Below, one piece after another: positions 14,645-20,286 of a DNA stretch of 20,286 bases. The notes below the pieces were generated by a model. The model saw nothing but the letters and a program-made list of their open reading frames with translations. It was not told the DNA's origin and searched no databases. Source of the stretch: a virus. The DNA is taken from positions 1 through 20,286 of IMG/VR virus record IMGVR_UViG_3300009182_002684, one strand, 5' to 3'. Position 1 is the stretch's first letter. Each line of letters begins with the position of its first letter. Made by a program: the position numbers and the translations under genes.

Positions 14645-14668
14645 GAAATTATTAAGTACCTATATTAT
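14637..14668 (+). promoter_or_regulatory. Weak candidate promoter before the glycosyltransferase/E1 cassette
   Basis: The 55-base spacer holds ACCTATATTAT (14658-14668), close to the CCTATATAAT of the promoter at 11727, with only a poor -35 (AAGACT, 14637-14642, 18 bases before TATATT). The spacer also carries AGTAAATA (14671-14678), near but not equal to the T4 late box. No terminator is seen before it. Confidence 0.35.
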
Positions 14669-14699
14669 CTAGTAAATAGTTCTAACTGTACAAAGGATA

Positions 14700-15512
14700 A
14701 TGATGGCCAAAACTAAAAATGATTACAAAATAGCAGTTCTACTACCTACAAGAGCTAGAACTACACCACTCAAACTCAGTATTATTAGTCTTATCAATAG
14801 AGTAGTTAATATAGACGATGTCCAGATTATGCTGGCATTTGATAACGATGATGAAGTTGGATTAAATTATTTTAACGAAACTATCCAACCGTGGATGGAT
14901 GAAAAAGGTGTACACTATACTGTAATGCAATTTGAACCGTTAGGGTATGCTGAACTAAATGGTTACTACAATGGCATGGCCGCCGAGACATCAGCTGATT
15001 GGCTTTTTGCTTGGAACGATGATGCTCTAATGGAAACAACTGGGTGGGATCGTATCATTCAAAAGTATACAGGTGAATTCAAATTACTTAAAATCCATGT
15101 ACACAACGAACATCCATATTCAATCTTCCCTATCTACCCAAAAGAGTGGTATGACCTTTTTGGTTTTGTAGCTAGACATCAGATGATTGATGCCGAGCTT
15201 AGTATGATAGCATATATGCTTGATATTATGCAGATTGTAGATATCTATGCGACTCATGACAGAAATGATTTAACTGGAAATAACAACGATAGCACTTTTA
15301 AAAATCGCGAACTCCGCGAAGGTAATCCATCAAATCCACGAGATATATCCCACAGTTCTTTTGTAAATGGCAGATTGATGGATGCTGAAACTATCTCTAA
15401 ACATTTAGAATCTAAAGGCGTCGATCTTACTTTCTGGCAAAATGTTAAACTAGGTAAACAAGATCCCTGGGTGAAATTAAAAGCAAATGACGTTAATAAA
15501 TTTACGAGCTAA
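14700..15512 (+). CDS. GT-A glycosyltransferase (GT2-like)
   Basis: The product begins with a GT-A nucleotide-binding strand IAVLLPTRAR (11-20), followed by FDNDDEVG (47-54) and then FAWNDDALMETTGWD (103-117), where N106-D107-D108 takes the place of the metal-binding DxD. The remainder is a variable acceptor part. Length 270 is normal for a compact GT2-like enzyme. Two adjacent ATGs (14700, 14703) are possible; AGGA (14694-14697) fits the second better by spacing, so the first residue is uncertain. It opens the sugar cassette and is followed two bases later by the E1 alpha gene. Donor and acceptor are unknown. Confidence 0.8.
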   Translation: MMAKTKNDYKIAVLLPTRARTTPLKLSIISLINRVVNIDDVQIMLAFDNDDEVGLNYFNETIQPWMDEKGVHYTVMQFEPLGYAELNGYYNGMAAETSADWLFAWNDDALMETTGWDRIIQKYTGEFKLLKIHVHNEHPYSIFPIYPKEWYDLFGFVARHQMIDAELSMIAYMLDIMQIVDIYATHDRNDLTGNNNDSTFKNRELREGNPSNPRDISHSSFVNGRLMDAETISKHLESKGVDLTFWQNVKLGKQDPWVKLKANDVNKFTS

Positions 15513-15514
15513 AA

Positions 15515-16450
15515 TTGAATATTACTAAATTATACAAAGCAATCAAAAGAATTAGACGGGCCGAAGAAGTAATTGCAAAAATCTATCCTACAGATAAAAT
15601 TAAAAGTCCAGTACACTTAGGAATTGGACACGAAGCCATACAAGTAGGTATATGCGAAAATCTAGAAAAAAATGATATCGTATTTGGTTACTATCGTAGC
15701 CATCCATTATATCTTGCCAAAGGTGGTGATCTTAATTCAATGATGGCCGAATTATTTGGGAAGATCACCGGATGTGCTAAAGGCTGGGGCGGTAGTATGC
15801 ATTTGGTAAGCCTAGAACACGGTGTTATGTCTACAACAGCCATTGTAGCTTCTAGCATTCCTAACGCAGTGGGCTATGCCTATGCTCTTAAATTACAGAA
15901 TAGCAAACAAGTAGTCGTAAGTTTCTGCGGAGACGGTGCTACCGAAGAAGGTGTCACTTCCGAAAGCTGGAACTTTGCCGCACTACATAAATTGCCAATA
16001 CTATTTGTCTGCGAAAATAACGAGTTAGCTATCCATACTAAGCGTAGTCAACGACAGGCTTCACTAGATATCTGTGGCCGTGCTGAAGCTAACGGAGTTC
16101 CTGCTACGCTTATCGATCAATATAATACAGAAACTATCTATAATATAGCAGGTGAGCTAATAGAAAAAATCCGCGATGGCCAAGGCCCACAGTTTCTAGA
16201 AGTTGTAGCTAGTCGTTGGTTAGAGCATGTTGGTCCTAACGAAGATTTCAAATTAGGATATAGATCCGAGGATGAAGTAACACCATTCCGTGAACAAGAT
16301 GAAATAGAAAGATTAGGCAGTTTGCTTGACCAACAAGTTAAATCTGAAATCGATCAAGAGATTGAAAATGAAATCGATCAAGCAATACAATTTGCTGAAA
16401 GCAGTCAGTTTCCACAAAAAGAGGAATTATTAAAATATGTCTACAAATGA
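15515..16450 (+). CDS. TPP-dependent 2-oxoacid dehydrogenase E1, alpha subunit-like
   Basis: E1 alpha binds thiamine pyrophosphate and, with E1 beta, decarboxylates a 2-oxoacid. The 311-residue product has the conserved VHLGIGHEAIQVG (residues 33-45), YRSHPLYLAKGG (61-72), GWGGSMHL (91-98), and the TPP motif GDGATEEG (139-146) followed 26 residues later by ENN (N168, N169). The start is TTG with no strong Shine-Dalgarno; the next Met is too far inside the conserved fold. It overlaps E1 beta by 14 bases. No E2 or E3 is in the window. An acyloin- or transketolase-like C2 transfer used for an unusual sugar is plausible, but the 2-oxoacid is unknown. Confidence 0.9.
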   Translation: MNITKLYKAIKRIRRAEEVIAKIYPTDKIKSPVHLGIGHEAIQVGICENLEKNDIVFGYYRSHPLYLAKGGDLNSMMAELFGKITGCAKGWGGSMHLVSLEHGVMSTTAIVASSIPNAVGYAYALKLQNSKQVVVSFCGDGATEEGVTSESWNFAALHKLPILFVCENNELAIHTKRSQRQASLDICGRAEANGVPATLIDQYNTETIYNIAGELIEKIRDGQGPQFLEVVASRWLEHVGPNEDFKLGYRSEDEVTPFREQDEIERLGSLLDQQVKSEIDQEIENEIDQAIQFAESSQFPQKEELLKYVYK

Positions 16451-17489
16451 TCGTAAATTAAATTATGTAGACGCGATTCGCGAAGCTACTGAAATAGAAA
16501 TGGCACGGGATGAAAAGGTCGTAATGTTTGGTCTTGATGTGGACGATCCTAAAGGAACCTTTGGCACTACCAAAGGACTAACAGAAAAATTTGGCGCTGA
16601 CCGTTGTTTTGGCACACCATTAGCAGAAGATGCTATGACTGGTGTAGCTGTAGGTATGTCATTGGCTGGTTACCGTCCTATACATAATCATTATCGTATG
16701 GATTTTTCTGCGTTGGCAATGAATCAACTGATCAATGTGGCAGCCAAGACTCATGCTATGTCAGGCGGTGTACAAAATGCTCCGTTGGTGGTGCGTATGC
16801 TTATCGGCAAGAGCTGGGGTAATGGCGCACAACATACCCAAAGTCTATATCCTTTGTTTATGAACATACCTGGTATTAAAATTTGTGCGCCAAGTACTCC
16901 ATATGATGCTAAAGGTTGTTTAGAATATGCTGTGCGTGATAACAATCCTGTGATCATAGTAGAGCATAGAATGTTGTATTATAGTACTGGCTATGTTCCA
17001 GAAGGCGAACTTTTAGTAGAGCCAGGACAGGCCCGTGTTACAGCTACGGGCAAAGACGTCACTTTAGTCGGTATTAGTTATCAACAACTAGAATGTATGC
17101 GAGCCCAGAATTATCTTGCTGACATAGGTATCAGCGCAGAAGTGATTGATCCTATCTGGTTAAATCCATTAGACTTAGACACTATCGAAAAGAGTGTACG
17201 CAAAACCAAAAAACTCATAGTAGTCGATAATGCCTGGACACAATGCGGTGCTGGAGCAGAAATTGTAGCTAGTCTACAAGAGCGCATGGGAGATATATCA
17301 TGGCAAGCCAAGCGTATGGGATTTGCTCCTACACCGTGCCCCACAACACCTACATTAGAAGATCACTTCTATCCTAACGCACAGAATATAGCTGCGGCTG
17401 CCAATGATTTAGTTAAAGGATCGGCACAAGGATGGATACCTGAACTTAAAGAAGAACTTAAATCTGTTGAATTCAAAGGACCATTTTGA
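16437..17489 (+). CDS. TPP-dependent 2-oxoacid dehydrogenase E1, beta subunit-like
   Basis: This is the partner of the upstream alpha subunit: a transketolase-type pyrimidine domain followed by the C-terminal transketolase domain. Visible landmarks are FGTPLAEDAMTGVAVGMSLAG (58-78), with E64 as the Glu that activates the TPP aminopyrimidine. PLVVRMLIGKSWGNGAQHTQS and IKICAPSTPYDAKG follow, and then the C-terminal domain with TLVGISYQ and VVDNAWTQCGAGAEIVA. Length 350 is normal (about 325-350). GAGGA (16421-16425) lies inside the alpha gene. Alpha and beta overlap, which fits equal production of a heterotetramer. As the E2/E3 partners are missing, the complex may act alone or with host E2. Confidence 0.9.
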   Translation: MSTNDRKLNYVDAIREATEIEMARDEKVVMFGLDVDDPKGTFGTTKGLTEKFGADRCFGTPLAEDAMTGVAVGMSLAGYRPIHNHYRMDFSALAMNQLINVAAKTHAMSGGVQNAPLVVRMLIGKSWGNGAQHTQSLYPLFMNIPGIKICAPSTPYDAKGCLEYAVRDNNPVIIVEHRMLYYSTGYVPEGELLVEPGQARVTATGKDVTLVGISYQQLECMRAQNYLADIGISAEVIDPIWLNPLDLDTIEKSVRKTKKLIVVDNAWTQCGAGAEIVASLQERMGDISWQAKRMGFAPTPCPTTPTLEDHFYPNAQNIAAAANDLVKGSAQGWIPELKEELKSVEFKGPF

Positions 17490-18082
17490 AGACAGCATTG
17501 ATTATTGGCGCCAATAGCGACATTGCTAAATCAGCAATGGAATTATTACAAGATGAGTATCATATTGTAGCAGTTGACCGTAAGATTGTTGATTTAGCTG
17601 ATCCCACTAGCGAGTTGCGTATTCATATGGCACTTACTATAGCTGAACCAGATGTTGTCATTAATTGCGCTGGCGTATTTAAAGAAAATGCCGATGCCGA
17701 CTACGACACAACATTTGATGTTAATTTAAAAAGTAATTGGTCCGTGATTAAACATTACATTGACACGCCTCCTAGTAAACCGGTAAAGTTTATTATGCTA
17801 GGATCTAGTTGTTATAATCACGGTCGACGTAATTTTATTTTGTATGCCGCTAGCAAAGCCGCACTATTTAATATGTGGCAGGGTGCTAGTGAATTTGTTA
17901 GTGAAAATTTAAAATTAGGATTAATTAATCCTGTACACGTTCATACTAAAATGACAGCTTTTAGAGTACACCCAAATCCAGATATATGTCTAGAGCCAAT
18001 CGATGTAGCGATAGAGATTAAAAATTTATGTGCTATGACCGAATCTAGATACATAGATATAGATTATAAACGAAAGGATTAA
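17486..18082 (+). CDS. Short-chain dehydrogenase/reductase (SDR)
   Basis: A short classical SDR of 198 residues (typical 250). The cofactor loop is GANSDIA (8-14), a variant of TGxxxGIG. NCAG (60-63), GSS (106-108) and the catalytic YAASK (Y120, K124) follow. The C-terminal substrate part is trimmed. The start is TTG in a TTGA overlap with the E1 beta stop. Following an E1 pair, it could reduce the ketone that such an enzyme produces, a pairing seen in branched-sugar pathways; here that is inference. It is certainly an NAD(P)-dependent oxidoreductase; the substrate is unknown. Confidence 0.85.
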   Translation: MKTALIIGANSDIAKSAMELLQDEYHIVAVDRKIVDLADPTSELRIHMALTIAEPDVVINCAGVFKENADADYDTTFDVNLKSNWSVIKHYIDTPPSKPVKFIMLGSSCYNHGRRNFILYAASKAALFNMWQGASEFVSENLKLGLINPVHVHTKMTAFRVHPNPDICLEPIDVAIEIKNLCAMTESRYIDIDYKRKD

Positions 18083-18083
18083 T

Positions 18084-18860
18084 ATGAAAGTAGGCGTAAT
18101 TGGAAAAGGTACAGTAGGAGCTGCTGTATATGACGGGCTGGAAGGCCAAGGACATGCCATGAGCTTTTTTGATCCTAAGTTTGAAGGATCTAAATTGGAG
18201 GATGTGTTAGATACAGCATGTATTTTTATCAGTGTTCCTACAGACAGCACACCAGAAGGCGACTGCGATACTAGTATTATTGACCGCGTGATACAGGAAT
18301 TAGATGATGCTAATTATAAAGGTCTCGTCTGTATCAAAAGCACTTCGGTTCCTGGAACTACTGATCGTCAACAGGAAAAGCATCCAAATCTAAAATTGGC
18401 TTGCGTTCCTGAATTCCTCCGTGCTAAGACTGCATTAGCTGATTTCATTTACAATCACGATGTATTGGTAATTGGTAGTTATCGCGATGAAGACTTTGAG
18501 CTAGTCAAAGAGATACATGGCTTCATCCCACGCAATGTAGTTAAAGTAACGCCAATCGAAGCCGAAGTTATCAAATATTTCAACAATGTCAATCACTCTG
18601 TACAGATTACTTTTGCTAACATTATCTATGAGATATGTCAAAAGGTTGGCGCAAATTATAATTCTATCTACGGAGCTATTATAAAGCGCGACTGTATCAA
18701 TCCACATTACTTGTTAGTCAACGAAAAGTTCCGTGAATTTGGAGGACATTGTTTACCTAAAGATACCAAAGCATTGAACAGATTACTACAACAACTTGAT
18801 CTAAAATTTGATTTGATCCAAGCTACCTTAGATGACAATGATAGGATTGCGAATGGCTAA
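18084..18860 (+). CDS. UDP-glucose/GDP-mannose dehydrogenase family, C-terminally shortened
   Basis: The N-terminal NAD domain begins MKVGVIGKGTVG (GxGxxG, residues 7-12). Later motifs are SVPTDST (50-56), STSVPGTT (86-93), PEFLRAKTALADF (109-121), IEAEVIKYFNNVNH (158-171, K164 the catalytic-site Lys) and FGGHCLPKDTKAL (219-231, C223 the catalytic Cys). These enzymes oxidise the C6 alcohol of an NDP-hexose to a carboxylate. At 258 residues it lacks the C-terminal UDP-binding domain (full length about 390-430) and stops about 30 residues after the catalytic Cys. It may be a natural compact form acting on another substrate, or have reduced activity. AAAGGA (18073-18078) precedes ATG 18084. The epimerase gene overlaps its end. 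Confidence 0.88.
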   Translation: MKVGVIGKGTVGAAVYDGLEGQGHAMSFFDPKFEGSKLEDVLDTACIFISVPTDSTPEGDCDTSIIDRVIQELDDANYKGLVCIKSTSVPGTTDRQQEKHPNLKLACVPEFLRAKTALADFIYNHDVLVIGSYRDEDFELVKEIHGFIPRNVVKVTPIEAEVIKYFNNVNHSVQITFANIIYEICQKVGANYNSIYGAIIKRDCINPHYLLVNEKFREFGGHCLPKDTKALNRLLQQLDLKFDLIQATLDDNDRIANG

Positions 18861-19752
18861 AATTTTAATTACTGGTGCTAGCGGATTATTAGGTACAGAA
18901 TTTTGTAAGCAATTAAAAGATGCTGGTCACGAAGTTTGGGCAGTAGATAATCATAGTCGTAGTACTACAATTCCTCCTTGCGACCATTGGGTAAAAATGG
19001 ATTTGTTAAATAATGATGCTTTTACAGGATATGTAGAGCTACCAACAGATTTTGATTATATCTATCACTATGGTGCTATTAACGGTACTACTAACTTTTA
19101 CAAAATGCCTAACAAGGTACTAACTAATAACTTTATCTCTGATATTAATATTTTTGAGTTTGCTCGTAAGCAAACAAATTTAAAGCGTTTAGTATATGCG
19201 TCAAGCAGTGAGATTGTAGCAGATGATCCTACAAGCCCTGTTTCAGAAAACGCAGATGTCTACATCAAAGATATTCACAACGCTCGCTGGAGTTATCGTT
19301 TGGCTAAGATTACTAGTGAAAACTATTTGGCTAATTCAGAACTTCCGTATGTTATGATTCGTTATTTTAATGTTTACGGTGAAAATAGTAAACAAGGCCA
19401 TTTCTTAGGCGATCAAATTAATAAGATTAAAAACGGTACCTTCTCTGTAATTGGCGCACAAGAAACTCGTTCATTCTGTCATGTTAGTGATGCTATCCGT
19501 GCTAGTATCTATGTAGCCGAAAATTGTAATCGTGAATTAGTCAATGTGGGAAACGACCGCGAAATATCAATTGGCGAAGCTGTTAAAGTTATTGCTACAG
19601 TAATGGGTCACCCAGATGCTCAATTTGAACAGTTGCCTAGTATGCCTGGTTCTGTAGCTAATCGTCGTCCAGACATTAGCAAATTGCGTTCTATTATGCC
19701 CGATTATGCTCCTATGAGTTTTGAAGACGGCATTCGGCAAATCCTCAGTTGA
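18853..19752 (+). CDS. NDP-sugar epimerase/dehydratase (extended SDR)
   Basis: The product (299 residues from this start) has GASGLLG (8-14) for NAD, YASSSE (115-120) with the catalytic Ser region, and YRLAK (Y148, K152) as the YxxxK pair. RYFNVYGENSKQG (about 169-181) and a C-terminal sugar-binding part follow, as in UDP-glucose/UDP-glucuronate epimerases and decarboxylases. ATG 18853 is chosen because AGGA (18843-18846) lies six bases before it and the protein then begins directly with the cofactor strand; ATG 18832 would add seven residues and has no such site. After a UDP-glucose-dehydrogenase-like gene, an epimerase or decarboxylase acting on the resulting uronate is likely, but substrate identity is inference. 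Confidence 0.88.
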   Translation: MAKILITGASGLLGTEFCKQLKDAGHEVWAVDNHSRSTTIPPCDHWVKMDLLNNDAFTGYVELPTDFDYIYHYGAINGTTNFYKMPNKVLTNNFISDINIFEFARKQTNLKRLVYASSSEIVADDPTSPVSENADVYIKDIHNARWSYRLAKITSENYLANSELPYVMIRYFNVYGENSKQGHFLGDQINKIKNGTFSVIGAQETRSFCHVSDAIRASIYVAENCNRELVNVGNDREISIGEAVKVIATVMGHPDAQFEQLPSMPGSVANRRPDISKLRSIMPDYAPMSFEDGIRQILS

Positions 19753-19778
19753 CAAATTTCCTATAGATAGTGTATAAT
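19749..19778 (+). promoter_or_regulatory. Near-perfect sigma70 promoter for the phosphoribosyltransferase
   Basis: TTGACA (19749-19754), whose bases include the epimerase stop codon, an 18-base spacer and TATAAT (19773-19778) give a strong promoter, with a start near 19785. The -10 is enclosed by an inverted repeat, described separately, so it is likely repressible. AGGAAC (19799-19804) precedes ATG 19808. Confidence 0.85.
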
Positions 19779-19801
19779 ATCTAAATACACTACTCTATAG
19801 G
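19760..19801. repeat. Large inverted repeat across the -10 and start site, probable operator
   Basis: CCTATAGATAGTGTA (19760-19774) and TACACTACTCTATAGG (19786-19801) are inverted copies that differ by a single base insertion. The left arm covers the promoter spacer and overlaps the first two bases of the -10; the right arm covers the first 16 transcribed bases and the start of the Shine-Dalgarno. As the left arm is not transcribed, an RNA hairpin from this promoter is excluded, leaving a DNA-binding site for a dimeric repressor as the best reading. Confidence 0.65.
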
Positions 19802-19807
19802 AACACA

Positions 19808-20286
19808 ATGAAAAAAGTATTTTTAACTTGGCAGGATGTTGAAGGTTATTGTCAAGAAATTTTGCGCCAAATTCAACAGGATGCTTGGCTCCCAGATTAT
19901 GTAGTTGGGCTTACTCGCGGTGGGTTAGTGCCAGCTAATCTTATTAGTCAATATTTAAATATCCCAATGGAAACTCTTAAAGTAAGCCTGCGAGATGACA
20001 CTAGTCAACCCGAAAGTAACTTATGGATGGCAGAAGATGCTTTTGGTGATAATGAAAATAACGGCAAAAAAATTCTTATTGTCGATGATATCAATGATAC
20101 TGGCGCCACATTAAATTATATTAAACAAGATTGGCAAAGTAGCTGCTTGTCAACCGACGAGCGTTGGTTAAATGATATTTGGGGTAAGAATGTTCGTGTA
20201 GCGGTATTGTATGATAATGAATCAAGCCAATCAGAGCTTGACATTTCTTATTCTAGTGTTACAATAAACAAAGCTGAAGAAGATCA
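19808..20286 (+). CDS. Phosphoribosyltransferase (type I PRTase, purine-salvage-like), 3' end missing
   Basis: The frame is open from ATG 19808 to the window end (159 complete codons). The PRPP-binding signature ILIVDDINDTGATL is clear, with VDDINDTGAT at residues 92-101. An N-terminal DYVVGLTRGGLVPANLI segment with RGG at 37-39 matches the PPi loop of xanthine/guanine and related PRTases. These enzymes join a purine base to PRPP. The gene has its own strong promoter within a possible operator, separate from the sugar cassette. Guanine or xanthine salvage is likely; handling a deazaguanine base is conceivable but unsupported. The end of the protein, which helps set base specificity, is outside the window. 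Confidence 0.85.
   Translation, partial: MKKVFLTWQDVEGYCQEILRQIQQDAWLPDYVVGLTRGGLVPANLISQYLNIPMETLKVSLRDDTSQPESNLWMAEDAFGDNENNGKKILIVDDINDTGATLNYIKQDWQSSCLSTDERWLNDIWGKNVRVAVLYDNESSQSELDISYSSVTINKAEED

Noticed and set aside
18832-18852. Upstream ATG as the epimerase start
   Set aside because: ATG 18853 has a well-spaced AGGA and starts at the cofactor-binding strand, while the earlier one has neither.
1-20286. CRISPR array, insertion sequence, integrase or attachment site
   Set aside because: No regularly spaced repeats, transposase or recombinase motifs, or tRNA-like sequence are seen.

Overview
This AT-rich window reads as a piece of a T4-like contractile-tailed phage (myovirus), probably marine, and probably assembled from virus or metagenome data. 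The T4 core genes are a DsbA-like DNA-binding protein, a family B DNA polymerase with proofreading (gp43) and the sliding clamp (gp45). Every supported gene is on the + strand. Genes are densely packed, with 1-23 base overlaps of the ATGA, TTGA or TAATG kind, several TTG or GTG starts, and only a few spacers longer than 60 bases.

Layout. (1) Bases 1-1712 hold the 3' part of a long uncharacterised phage protein and a 23-codon ORF. A 108-base spacer with folded and palindromic sequence follows. (2) Bases 1821-5676 hold DsbA, DNA polymerase and clamp, each behind its own sigma70-type promoter. (3) Bases 5680-11723 form a tightly coupled chain that starts with a DpdA-like TGT-family transglycosylase. 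It continues with a Gfo/Idh/MocA-type oxidoreductase, a zinc-alcohol-dehydrogenase-type reductase, four small proteins of unknown function (one possibly T-fold) and a GT-B glycosyltransferase. (4) Bases 11727-13855 form a new transcription unit, apparently leaderless: an unknown protein, GTP cyclohydrolase I (FolE), two tiny membrane proteins, an MBD4/HhH-GPD-type DNA glycosylase and an unknown protein. (5) Bases 13888-14644 hold QueD and a MazG-like NTP pyrophosphohydrolase behind an extended -10 promoter. (6) Bases 14700-19752 are a sugar cassette: a GT-A glycosyltransferase, the alpha and beta subunits of a TPP-dependent 2-oxoacid dehydrogenase E1, a short SDR, a shortened UDP-glucose/GDP-mannose dehydrogenase and an NDP-sugar epimerase. 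(7) From 19749 a strong promoter embedded in a large inverted repeat drives a phosphoribosyltransferase that runs off the window.

How it fits together. FolE and QueD are the first two steps from GTP towards preQ0, and DpdA-family enzymes exchange guanine in DNA for preQ0-type 7-deazaguanines. The window therefore encodes much of a phage DNA guanine-modification pathway beside its replication machinery. QueE and QueC are not visible here and must lie elsewhere in the phage or come from the host. The least explained part is the chain behind DpdA, where two sugar-type oxidoreductases, unknown proteins and a glycosyltransferase are translationally coupled to the base-inserting enzyme. Further decoration of the inserted base is one reading; an unrelated cell-surface or virion glycan function is the main alternative. 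No database searches were possible, so all family calls come from motifs read by eye.
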